Below are positions 10,961 through 20,783 of a DNA stretch of 64,000 bases, piece by piece. The notes beneath the pieces were generated by a model, which worked only from the letters and a program-made list of their open reading frames with translations, made no database searches and was not told the origin of the DNA. The translations under genes were made by a program, and so were the position numbers. Where the stretch lies: the NCBI GenBank assembly GCA_010015745.1, contig ML978165.1:186001-250000 (forward strand), in the 5' to 3' direction. This DNA is from Setomelanomma holmii (lineage: Eukaryota > Ascomycota > Dothideomycetes > Pleosporales > Phaeosphaeriaceae). Each line of letters starts with the position of its first letter. The first letter of the stretch is position 1.

Positions 10961-11889
10961 GGGCATTGCTTCAACTCGGAATACTCAAAGCAAGTGATGG
11001 TACATCACTACCAACATTGACTGGAGGGGTTGTTGGGGATGAGGAGGAGGGGAGGACTTACTTGAGATTTCCTGGGGAGATACACGACGTTACGATACCC
11101 ACGACCTTTTGCTTTCCCGCGGTCCTGCGGCCATGTTGTTACTACGAACTTGATGATGCGTTTGCACATCTATCAGAAGTTCATGGGCTCGGTCTATGTC
11201 CAGACCAGCTCTCTAAAAGTTGGAGAGCGCTTCGATCTGTGCTCAACTGCGACAAATGTTGCGACTATTCCGACTTCCGCAATCATTTTGCAACCTACGA
11301 ATCGCGTTCACTTTCTTATACCAGTTCTCTTTCGTCATGCAGAGGCCGTTCGCTCCATCGAGTGGAGGCCTGAAGGATGATACCATGTATTTGGCTGGAT
11401 GATTTGATGGGTTCCACCATCTCCGGCGTTCAGATCTATGGTCGTGGATTCAGAACGGCGTTGAGATGGTGGCAGCGCATTTCGGCGTCGCGCCAGGCTT
11501 CTTTCTTTTGTTCATGGTGTCTTCAAAGTTCGGGTCATCGCGTGTGTAGGATTATGAGTCCAACGAGAGTAGTGTTTCCTAGAATGCAAAGTAATTCATA
11601 ACAGTATATTGTGACAATCATATATCACCGCACACGTGACGCTTCCATATCCTTGCAAGATAGCCGATGACCGTTGTATGCATGAGCTTTCATGCGCATT
11701 TAAGCATTGTACCCCTGCAGGTGGCGTATGATCGTGGGATGCTTGGCGTGGTGAAGGGCTCGAGCGTCTGCGTCTGTGCTGAAGCTTTGGCCGAAAACGA
11801 CGTCACACCATCACGCTTCAACGCATGTGACAACGAACTTCAAGCAAACACTAGAAATTCGCGACCCTAAATGTCTGCACCGCCTAGTG
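10961..11889. other. Spacer between the acidic-protein gene and seipin
   Basis: About 0.93 kb with no supported gene. A 138-codon plus-strand frame overlaps the preceding stop codon but has no domain and probably lies in the 3' UTR. The distal part should hold the seipin promoter. Confidence 0.4.
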
Positions 11890-13355
11890 ATGGCAGACAC
11901 CAAAGATGACTACCGTGAAGACGAGTCATTCCTGCAATATGCATTAGTATGTTTCTCAGCAGTAACCTTTCTGATCTGCGCGAGAGTCGCGCGAAACTGC
12001 ATCCCCACACGTTCAGTCAATTCATACTAACCACCATCTAGGATACCTTGCTGCTACCAGTACGTATCGCGACATCGCCAGCACTACTGCGAACATACCT
12101 TCGTACGATTCTTCTCTTCATCACATCTACGATCTTGTTTGGTCTCGCTGCTGTCGCGTACACGTCGTTCTACTACTCGTACATACCTGTGCGCGGCATC
12201 AGTGCCCCAGTGTATTTGCAATATGATCATGGTGGCATAACTAGATCATCCATACTGCCAGGTGACGTCTCGGCGCAGAATTGGCCGTACGGCATCGCGA
12301 ACATACCAGGACTGGTGAGCAGGCAAAAATACGATGTCGTTGTTGAAATGACGGTTCCTCGGAGCAGAGTCAATCTAGAAGCGGGGAATTGGATGGTCGC
12401 CCTCGAGTTGCGTGGTCCTGCAAGTGGTGCCGCTGGCGTGAAGGGTATGCTGGGCTGGGACGAGGAGTGGAACGTTCAAGATCACAGCCAAGGAGGAATC
12501 CCGGGGACGACGGCGCAGAAAATGGGCGCGGAAGGGCTGGCGCAAAACCCGACTGTAGTCGCGAGGAGTAGGAGACCGACGATTCTGACGTACCGGAGCT
12601 ACATCATCGAGCACGCATATCGGCTTCTCCGACTACCGTTGTACCTGGTCGATTGGCATACCGAGTCGGAGCATATTGAAATCAGCATGATGGAGTCTGT
12701 CGAGTTTGAAAAGGGCACACGCAACGTACCGTCCTCGGTCAAGGTTGAACTGCGTTCCAAACATCCGCTGGAGGTTTACACCGTTTCAGTACGCTTCAGT
12801 GCACGACTAGAGGGCCTGAGATGGCTTATGTACCGATACTTCCTCAGCAGCGCCGTGGCTGGTACATGTCTATTCTGGGGCGTAGAAATGGGTGTCTTAC
12901 TATTCACATGGGGAATCTTCACGCTCCTCTTCGGTAAGTCATCACCTCCACACGACACCGAAGCACGAAAGCGCATAAAGCAAGAAGACGGCGACGTCAC
13001 ACCAAAACTTGAACCTCGGGACGGTGATACAGACCCTGGCACACCCTTATCAGATACTTCGCGCACGTTCCCGACACTGTCTTCACATCAGCCATTACAT
13101 TACACATCCACTTCACCCGCGTCACCGAAGTCGGAGCGTAACACCCCTGCCCTCGAAGACATTCCGACGCGCGAAGACGCGGAAGCAGACGACGAGGAAG
13201 ACGATTTCGTCCTCGATGAGCCGATTCCGCTGAGTGCGCAAAGAGACGGCGTTTTCACTGATAGTGGGATTGGGACGAGCTTTGAGAGTGAGAGGGGGTT
13301 GAGCCGAAGGAGGAGTGGGAGGATGAGAGATGGTGGGAAGGATGGTGATCGATAG
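11890..13355 (+). CDS. SEI1: Seipin, ER lipid-droplet assembly protein
   Basis: Two exons, 11890-11946 and 12042-13355, with the intron bounded by GTATGT and a CTAAC branch site before CTAG; 456 residues. The small first exon codes 19 residues (MADTKDDYRED...), which continue in frame into the membrane part. Order: a short cytosolic N-terminus, a transmembrane helix at about 38-62, a lumenal domain with the seipin-type start (YYSYIPVRG, later PYGIANIPGL and the beta-sandwich block with YDVVVEMTVPRS), a second transmembrane helix at about 285-310, and a long acidic/Ser-rich cytosolic tail. Seipin oligomers sit at ER-lipid droplet contacts and control droplet formation. The tail of about 145 residues is long, as usual in filamentous fungi. 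Confidence 0.93.
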
Positions 13356-13563
13356 CGTCGGTCGTCGTTTGTGCCTGTGCCGATTCCGAGGATTGCTGGG
13401 AGAGGGGCCGGGAGCGGTGTAGTTGGTAGAAGAGGAAGTGCTGATGGTAGTGGTAGTAGCGGCATGGTGAGGAGATGTGGGTGCATTTCATCGCATTCTC
13501 ATTGATTGGAGTAAGATACCACATTTATATTCGTCATGCTTTAGCCTGCATCTAGCAAAGTCT

Positions 13564-14199
13564 CTACACCGTTTCGTATCCATTAATGTCGAGACCCAAG
13601 TCTTTCTCCCCTTTCGGTTCCAACATCACACCTCTCTCCTCCAAACCCTCTCTCAACCGTTTCGAAATCTCCCCAACGTCCCCATCACTCCGTACTCTGA
13701 CCACCGTCCCCATCGCGCCAAACTTTTCCACCACCTCCCTCGTCGTCTCTTCAAACGTCTTGATCCGCAACTTGATCGTCTCCGGCGTGTCGTCCGCTCT
13801 ACCGCGCCTAGACAAACGCTATACTAACATACCTTCGGAACACTGAAGCACCACCACACATGTCAGTGGCGCAACGACGGACTCGAAATATTCTGCCTGA
13901 TCGATTCGTCGGGGAAATCCATCTAGCAAAAATGTAAACACGCCGTTCTTGACGGACTGGTCAATACGTGTCTGGAGCATTTGAGCAGTCATTTCTTTGG
14001 GACCAATTTTCCCGCTGGACATGTTGGACTTGATGATATCCGCCCAGGGACTCGACGTGTTCTTTGCCTCCTCGCGGAGGATGCCGCCGACACTGTAGTG
14101 TGTGATGTGGAAGTGTTGAGTGAGGAGGGCGCATTGTGTGCCTTTGCCGGAGCCGGGAGGGGCGAGGATGGATATGAGTTGGGGCTGTGAGGTGGCCAT
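13564..14199 (-). pseudogene. UMP/CMP-kinase-like gene interrupted by an in-frame TAG
   Basis: One frame of 212 codons from the ATG at 14199 to the TAG at 13566-13564 contains an internal TAG at 13821-13819 (codon 127). Before it lie the nucleoside-monophosphate-kinase P-loop PPGSGKGTQ (residues 14-22) and DGFPRRIDQAEYFE. Directly after it, still in the same frame, comes the LID motif RLSRRGRADDTPETIKLR and the rest of the family's C-terminus. No frameshift is needed. A GTATGT..CTAG segment around the stop is only 25 nt, too short for an intron, and its removal would break the frame. The usual NMP-binding SxGDLLR motif reads SVGGILR, losing the Asp. The gene is therefore a recently broken paralogue, or its UAG is read through or edited. 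The cell's essential UMP kinase is presumably elsewhere. Confidence 0.8.
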
Positions 14200-14535
14200 G
14201 GTGTGCGTTGTTTGAGTGTGTTGAACTTAGTTCTCCGTGTGAGACCGGCAGATAGGCAATGATTAGGTGGTGGGAAATTAGTTGGGACAGGTGGGATTCA
14301 TGTCAGTGAGTGAATTGTGTGGGCGCAGGTGAGTATTCGACTATCACGATGTTCGTTGTGTTACTGTTGCATTGTCACCAGACTTGAGACAAGAGCTTCA
14401 CAAAGCTGTTCAAATCTTCTGGACTTGGGTCAGGTCATTTGTGAAGTGGGAAGGTGCCAGTGTAGGCAGTCATAGCTTCTTCCCACGCTCGAAGGTTACC
14501 GAGCTTCTTACACCAACATCATACTATTGCTCAAC
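14200..14535. promoter_or_regulatory. Divergent promoter region, UMPK-like / pfkB-like genes
   Basis: 336 bp separate the two start codons. Both neighbours carry one in-frame TAG. I see no distinct element apart from short AT-rich patches. Confidence 0.4.
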
Positions 14536-15876
14536 ATGAAATATCCCCAACTAGGTCCGCAAGTCCTCGACTTTGTCTCGCTAGGCATGGTCGTACTAGA
14601 TGAGATTCGCACTCCAGGTTGGCCGCCGCTCACAGATGTCGTTGGCGGGTCTGGTAGGTGGTCCATGTACGAACTGAATGTGAGACATACACTGACTTCG
14701 TACCTCCATCTTTGCAGGCGCTTTCGGTGAGCGGGCGCCCTCGACCTTAAGCTTACTCACTTACAATTCACGATAGCTACACTCGGCGCTCGTCTTTTCA
14801 ATTCCGGCATACCTGTCTCGAAAGTGCAGCCGGGCGGCTTATCGCGTCTCACATGGCCGTCCAAGAATGTGGGCTGCATGGTGCGCGCTGGACACGACTT
14901 TCCAGAGCATGTGCTGCAGGAGCTCGATAAGTAGAACATGACCCTTGAGGTAGACAAAAAAAGCGCGGGACCGAGCACCAGAGGCTTACTTGAGTACCAA
15001 GACAATACTTTTGGCCGTACGTCTTCAGGTCAAGCCATCATATTTGGCGACTGACACCTTTACAAAGCGAAAACCTTCACGTATACGACCGAGCCGCTCA
15101 AAACGAAACCGATCGATCTCATTGATACACCTTTACTCAAAGCCAAGATCTTCCACTTTCTCGCCACGCCAGATGAGATAATGCAGCTAGTGCCGCAGCT
15201 TCGAGAAGCTCGCAGAAAATATTATAGCAGCAGGGACGCAATAGTCATCTGGGAGCCGTTACCGGATTCGTGCACAGAAGACATGATGGAGCATGTGCTC
15301 TTGGCATGCGAACTTGTCCAGATCTTCTCGCCAAATCATATCGAAGCCGGCAACCTATTTGGTTACACTGGTGGCTTCGAGAAAGAGCGTATCGAGACAT
15401 ACGCTAAGCGATTCGTCTCGTGCATCGGGATCGACAATGAAGACACAAGGGGCATCGTTGTCATTCGGTACGCTGAACATGGGTCACTTACCGTGGATTT
15501 GGCGTGTCGTATCCCCCAGCAAACAATTCGTCAAAAGGTCTGGCTCCCACCGTTCTATCCTTCAGAAAGCCCGAAAGTCGTCGAGGCAACAGGCGCCGGG
15601 AACGCATTTCTGGGCGGCTTCGCAGTAGGACTTATTGAATCGAGGGAATGCAGAACAGCAAGTGTATACGATCATATAGCGGCAAGCTTTGCGGTAGAGC
15701 AGATTGGGCTTCCCCGATTAGAGCTGCAGATTGGTGATGATGGTGAGACAAGGCCGGAGACATGGAATGGTGTGGGTGGAAGGGGGCGGTTGGCGGACTA
15801 TGAGGAAAGCTTTGTGGACGATGACCATCAATTCAACTGGTGCAGGAATAATTGCGTGCCGCCTGAGCGGGGGTAG
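14536..15876 (+). pseudogene. MAK32: MAK32-type pfkB sugar-kinase-like gene interrupted by an in-frame TAG
   Basis: Exons 14536-14653, 14718-14726, 14777-15016 and 15068-15876 join in frame to 392 codons. The order follows MAK32-like pfkB proteins: an N-terminal strand (DFVSLGMVVLDEI), the glycine motif VVGGSG-AFATLGARLF, STRGLLEYQD, FTYTTEPL, the SPNHIEAGNLFG block, and the ATP-site anion hole ATGAGNAFLGGF near residue 300. The second exon is only 9 nt but is needed to complete GGSGAFATLG. An in-frame TAG (14932-14934, codon 95) sits between ELDK and NMTLEV, where from memory relatives have Trp; conserved coding continues on both sides. GT-AG sites around the stop would give only a 19-nt intron. 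The substrate of this family is unknown; yeast MAK32 is needed to maintain a dsRNA virus satellite. Confidence 0.8.
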
Positions 15877-15991
15877 CAACGCTTGCTCTGACTGCCAGGT
15901 ATTTCCAAGGTTGAGTTACGCTGGATTCAGATATTCTTACATACTCTCAGTACGCCGCTGCGCCAGACCATGCATGCTTGTTTAAGTCACT

Positions 15992-17515
15992 TTACTTTTT
16001 CCTCTCTTCGTTTTGCTTCTTCAAAAACGCCGAAATCTGCTCTACATGACTTGCGAAAAAGCATCTCTTCTCGTCGCTTCTCCATACCAAAACTCCTAAT
16101 GCCTCGGCATACGCCGCACAATCTCTGTACTTTTTTTCAAACTCGAATTCGCGCATCAAGTATCCGTTCGTGACCTCGACTCGCTCGCCCTCGTACTCCC
16201 ACAGACGAATCTGATCCATGACTGTCGGCGGCAAAGGCGGGTTCATTTTCTGCATTTGTGGATGGGCGTAGGTGGTCAGATAGGAGATGATTTGTGCGGA
16301 TGTTATCCCGGACTGCACAGCGCGGTGAACGGATTCTTTGGTCAGTTTTCCGGAGATCAGGTTGGGGAAGCGATGTTGAAGTTTTGTGAAAAGTGATAAG
16401 ATGGCGATTTGTATGAGACTGTTGGTGTATGCGTAGAGCCGGTAATTGGTCTCGATGATGATGAAGCCTTTGTTCTGAGCTTTGCTGTCGCTCTTGGTGT
16501 CGGAGGTAGAAATGTCGGAGCCAGGCAGGGCGCCAGAGTCAGATGTCAGGGTTGTGGCGAGGCGCGTGGGGTAGAAAGTGCGCGAGTCTTTGGAGGAGCG
16601 GTACACGAGACCCATGGAGGAGAGGTCTTCGAGCATTTGGAGCTGGGTGGCCGAGAGCGTGGAGGTGGAGTAGTCTTGGCCTAGTTCGAGGGAGCCGAGC
16701 ATGAAGAGGAATGAGAGGACTTCTGTTTCGTTCATGCCGAGCTGGGGGATCTTAGCAATGATTAACCAGACAAGGAGGATATGGGAGGGCGCTCACATCG
16801 CTCGTCATCTTTAGATATACAATCAAGAGATTCCAGACTTGCGCATTCGTCTCTTGCAGCACAAAGCTGAAACCCTCCTTCGTGATTCTTGGACTTCCAT
16901 GTACCGTCCTAACGAGATCCCCGGCATGTAGGAGCTTTTTTGTGCCAGGTCCAACATCCATATTCACACTTCCAGGCTCAAAGCCCGCTGCGCCACTGAC
17001 CATAAAGAATAATATGCCTTCCCATTGCGCCCTCGCATGTTGGTCCAGGAATTTAATGCTGAGCCTCTTTCCACCGCTCTCAGCTTTCGTTGCTGGCACA
17101 CCGAACGAGCGATGGGTGCCTGACCCTTCTATAGCCTGGCGCAAGCTACGTTGAAACCCTGAGGAGAGCGAGTATGAAAGACTTCTATCGTCCTCGCGTT
17201 TCGAGGTAAGAATATGCAGACGGTCGAGGATCGAGAGTGCTTGTTCGCGTTCCCCGCGTGCGGACGGCTTGAACCAGGCTTCGAGGTCGGCGGCGGGGAA
17301 GGACGAGGGCATATATAGCATTGCCATTACGATTGACTTTGCTATAGTTTGTTAGACTGAGCACGTGTCTTGGCGAATTGTAGCGCACCCAAGTGCGGCA
17401 GCATGCACCGAAAGACGGCCAGCACCGTTGATGGCGCTTCATACAGCTTTCGGTGCGTATGCAGAGGAAGGCCCTGCAGGTATTCCAGAGCCTGGATGGA
17501 TGATGACGCCGACAT
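15992..17515 (-). CDS. TFB2: TFIIH core subunit Tfb2 (p52)
   Basis: Three exons, 17515-17389, 17341-16797 and 16750-15992, give 476 residues, the usual size. The first exon carries the conserved opening LEYLQGLPLHTHRKLYEAP. The middle exon has the winged-helix-rich N-terminal half, ending in QVWNLLIVYLKM. The last exon has FLFMLGSLELGQDYS, the segment IIIETNYRLYAYTNSLIQIAIL and the C-terminal dimerisation region that binds Tfb5. Tfb2 anchors and activates the Ssl2/XPB helicase in TFIIH during RNA polymerase II initiation and nucleotide-excision repair. The exon 1 start is the first ATG upstream of the conserved block. Its promoter faces that of the thioesterase gene. Confidence 0.94.
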
Positions 17516-17803
17516 CGTGGTAGATGTGGGTTGAAAGGTTGGACGTGCTACCGTATTATCATGTTCGGGGTATAGGATATTCGACCGAGCGTAGTAGTCG
17601 CGTGTATCACGTCGATTCAGTGCGTGCGTTGGGTGAAAGAAAGTCGCATGTCAACCTAAAGTTCGATGACGCGCCAAGTGAGCGGAGCGGAGCGTGGGGC
17701 GCGCAATTCCGCTCCGCCCTTGTCCGCTTCCGAGGTTCGAAATGCAACTGCCGAGCGGAACATCAACCTAACTCCTACACGGACAGTGACAGCAATCGCA
17801 AAA

Positions 17804-18606
17804 ATGCCAGCGTTGAAATTTGTTCGATCTGTAAGAACCAGATCAACGAGTATGATATTGACCAATCAGAATCTGACTAAATGACCAGGTCTGGGAGTCC
17901 TTTCGAGCTAACTCCGGCTTGGAACCAAGGTACAATGGTCTAGAAATTCATGGTATTGCTTTCAGCTGACGACGATCGAACGTGAAGGCTATTAGATGGT
18001 GTATGTACCGTGAGATGTTCTCACGATCAAGCGTTCACATATATACACAGTTGCGAGTTACGTCGGCAGTCCCAGGCCGTGTAAAGTTCGAGCTCGATAT
18101 CCAGAAAGAGCATACGGTAGCATCACTCCTAACACAATTGCACTTGTCACAAGCTCACATTCTTTCCAGAACAGACTGAACATTCTTCATGGTGGTACCA
18201 TAGCTAGCATGGGTGAGTCATATTAATTTACTTCTCTCGATACCAAACTGACTGGTTGTAGTCGATCTTGGCGGCTCTCTAGCTGTCGCTTCCAGAGGTC
18301 TATTCGCAACCGGTGTGTCAACCGACCTCAATGTTACCTATCTGTCCTCTGGAGGAAAAATTGGCGATCTAATCAAGGCCGAAGTCACTTGCGATAAGTG
18401 TATGCTATGCCAACATATTCTAGCACCGAAACTTACTAACCAGAATTATAGTTGGCAAAACACTGGCATTTACGTCAATCAGTTTCACCAATAGCAAAGG
18501 CGAGCTGTTCGCACGGGGTAGCCATACCAAATATGTGGCTCTGGCGTGGAAAGATCCGAACAATATTGTCGAAGAGTTGTCGCCAAGGGAAGAAAAGAAG
18601 CCTTGA
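17804..18606 (+). CDS. Hotdog-fold acyl-CoA thioesterase (ACOT13/THEM2-like)
   Basis: Seven short exons: 17804-17830, 17889-17929, 17988-18000, 18051-18116, 18170-18212, 18262-18399 and 18452-18606. Together they give 160 residues, about the family length. The 4HBT hotdog domain fills the protein. The active-site helix motif is NRLNILHGGTIASMVDLGG: Asn50, His56-Gly57 and Asp65 line up with the catalytic residues reported for human THEM2, even in numbering. It is followed by the strands DLNVTYLSSGG, FTSISFTN and GELFARGSHTK. The third exon is only 13 nt (GCTATTAGATGGT); the donor after it is a perfect GTATGT. Such enzymes hydrolyse medium- and long-chain acyl-CoA. No targeting peptide or peroxisomal C-terminus is evident. 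Confidence 0.9.
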
Positions 18607-18985
18607 TTCTATGGTCCGAATCGCAGGATCGTGTACGTTAGACGTAAATCTCAGGTGTATGGTACAAAGTGACAGTAGCTACTAAGGGGATGAGCTATGA
18701 TTAACCTTTCCATAGTGTACCGATGGTAGACAGGACCCTGTTGACCCAAGAAATGCCCCGATCTAGCTAACGGCATAGCAACCATAGAACCACCCTGCAA
18801 GATATCACTATTTGGGAGATATCAGAACTATGGTACATACAAGCGCACATGTTGTACAATTCTTATAAAAGATATGCTCCTCTTGACCTTCTCACATTTT
18901 TCGTATCCTCTCCATTCGCGCACGCACTTCTACCAAAGCATTACCACAGTTCAAGAATACTACCACAATTCACGAATAAACCATC
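18607..18985. other. Spacer with TATA box upstream of the 18986 ORF
   Basis: About 380 bp holding the 3' flank of the thioesterase gene and the probable promoter of the small gene at 18986. No other coding signal is seen. Confidence 0.4.
18864..18870 (+). promoter_or_regulatory. Probable TATA box
   Basis: TATAAAA lies 116 bp before the ATG at 18986, in an AT-rich stretch followed by a C/T-rich leader with good spacing for a fungal core promoter. It supports the small ORF downstream being expressed. Confidence 0.45.
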
Positions 18986-19390
18986 ATGGCTACCTTCGCG
19001 AGATTCAAGGACCTGCCTCTCGACGACAACTGGGCACAGCGCCCTCGCCTCCCACCAGTTCCCCTGCCGGACCTATATCCTGGCCACTGTTTCCTCAACC
19101 GCAACGGCACCCGCAAGTACGATAGCCAATTGAAGGCATTCAACAACGACTATCGGCCTCTGAGCCTACTGACCGAGCCTGTCCGCCGCCAGTGCACCGC
19201 AGACGTGCACATCAAGCAAGAAGACGACGATCTAGTCGTCAAGCAAGAAAGTCCCGTGAAGACATCCAGGACTACTATTCCGATATGTTTGCTACTCAAT
19301 CCTGCCTCTGCCGCCCCCACTTCGACGGCTGCGATGAAGGAGGAGAAGCTGGTCAAGGTCGCATGCCAGGCTCTGTCGCGGATGCCCTGA
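18986..19390 (+). CDS. Small hypothetical protein
   Basis: A 134-residue frame with a favourable start context (ACCATCATGGCT) and an upstream TATA box. The N-terminal half contains LPLDDNWAQRPRLPPVPLPDLYPG and is Pro-rich; the middle has two close copies of a hydrophobic-Lys-x-Glu sequence (IKQE, VKQE), the consensus for SUMO attachment. No known domain is recognised. The gene is convergent with the 3-hydroxyacyl-CoA dehydrogenase gene, the stops being about 86 bp apart. It may be a lineage-specific gene; an undetected intron could change the C-terminus. Confidence 0.5.
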   Translation: MATFARFKDLPLDDNWAQRPRLPPVPLPDLYPGHCFLNRNGTRKYDSQLKAFNNDYRPLSLLTEPVRRQCTADVHIKQEDDDLVVKQESPVKTSRTTIPICLLLNPASAAPTSTAAMKEEKLVKVACQALSRMP

Positions 19391-19476
19391 AGCCGTCCGC
19401 GCACCACGTTCGGCTTTATGTGTTCACGGTGCTGGGATGACACTCCACTCATGCTAGCTTTTGTATTCATCAGTAT

Positions 19477-20489
19477 CTAGTAATCATAAAACCCCTTGCC
19501 ACTCTTCTTCCCCAACCACCCCGCATCCACCATTTTCTTCAACAACACTGCAGGCCTGTACTTCGAGTCGCCCGTGTCTTCATACAGCACGCGCATAATC
19601 GCTAAACATGTGTCGATGCCGATGAAATCTGCGAGCTGAAGTGGGCCCATGGGTACGTTGGTGCCGTTCTTCATGATGCTGTCGATATCCTCCTTGGTGC
19701 CGACGCCGGTCTCGAGACAGATGATGGCCTCGTTGATATATGGCATTAGAATGCGATTAGCGAGGAAGCCGGGTGAGTCTGCGGATTGTGAGGGGATTTT
19801 GCCCATCTTTCGGCAGAAGGCGATGGCGGTTTCAATGGTGGATTGCGAGGTTTGGAGACCGGTGATGATTTCTACGCCTTTTTGGATGGGGACCGGGTTC
19901 ATGAAGTGGGTTGAGATGACGCGAGACGATGCAGATAGGTCAGTTGGGTCTTTGGTCGTGCTGGCGGCGATTTTGGTGATGCTGATAGACGAGGTGTTTG
20001 TTGCGAGAATGGCGTGGGACGGGCAGATTTGTGCAAGTTGGGCGAAGATCTTGCTCTTGAGGTCTAGGATCTCGGGGACGGCTTCAATGACGAAATCGAC
20101 ATCTGAAAGGTCCTCAAGCTGGGTGCTGGATGTCAATCGCTCCCGGGCGGCTGTGGCATCTTCTTTTGATATGCGGCCTTTGCCGACGTCTTTTTCGAGA
20201 AGCTTGTCGGCGAACTTAAAGCCTTTGTCGATGGAGGCTTGTGAATTGTCAATTACTCTGACGGATACACCAGCTTTCTGTGCTGCTACGAGAGCGATTC
20301 CAAGACCCTACAAATGTCAGTCGATGGATTTTGACCGCTTTCGGTCGATATCATTACCATTTGTCCAGCTCCAATGACACCAAGCTTCTTGACCTCAGCG
20401 GCAGCTCCAACGGAAGGTGTTGAGCTGAATGAACGGCATTGCTGCGTCGCTGCACGTCGGACGACCTGTCTTGAGGCGGCTGAGAACAT
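19477..20489 (-). CDS. Mitochondrial 3-hydroxyacyl-CoA (3-hydroxybutyryl-CoA) dehydrogenase
   Basis: Two exons, 20489-20358 and 20307-19477, give 320 residues. Residues 1-30 form a mitochondrial presequence (Arg-rich, no acidic residues, CRSFSSTPS). The Rossmann motif GAGQMG follows at 40-45 and is split by the intron between Met44 and Gly45. Further motifs are the NAD-binding DFVIEAVPE, the catalytic-site region ATNTSSISIT, HFMNPVPIQKGVEII with the catalytic His, and the C-terminal domain NRILMPYINEAI followed by GPLQLADFIGID. It ends in GKGFYDY. The enzyme oxidises L-3-hydroxyacyl-CoA to 3-ketoacyl-CoA in beta-oxidation. Its promoter is shared with TOF1. Confidence 0.95.
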
Positions 20490-20783
20490 CTTTGATGTAA
20501 GCACTCAATGCTGATTGCAAGATCCTCGAAAATCGCAAATAGAATTGAGGTTCGACATGTGCAGAGGACTAGCGTGTCCGGCCGATGAAAGCCGCCGCAT
20601 GCTCTACCGAGGCACGACGCGGGGCGTACCCACCCCTGTCGCCGGAAGAGAGGCCGCGCGAGAACCTTGGCGAGTTTGCAGCATTTGTTTCACGCTCCAA
20701 CCAATTTACGCGTCGCGCGACGCGACTTCGAGCAAGTGGTCGATCGTGGAAGCGGGCAGCATCCGCAACCGTCAACCACCACA
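20490..20783. promoter_or_regulatory. Divergent promoter, 3-hydroxyacyl-CoA dehydrogenase / TOF1
   Basis: 294 bp separate the start codons of the two genes. A GC-rich core around 20620-20660 is flanked by mixed sequence; no obvious TATA box is seen. Confidence 0.5.

Noticed and set aside
10957..11373. 138-codon frame after the acidic-protein gene
   Set aside because: It overlaps the upstream stop codon by four bases, has no domain, and most likely lies in the 3' UTR.
12048..13355. Seipin starting at 12048 without the first exon
   Set aside because: The first base triplet there is TTG; the ATG exon at 11890 joins in frame through a standard intron.
13817..13841. Apparent intron GTATGT...CTAG removing the UMPK-like internal stop
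   Set aside because: It is only 25 nt, below any usual intron size, and its removal shifts the frame so the LID motif that follows would be lost.
14931..14949. Possible intron GTAGAA...GAG removing the pfkB internal stop
   Set aside because: 19 nt is too short, and the residues after the stop align with the family without a gap.
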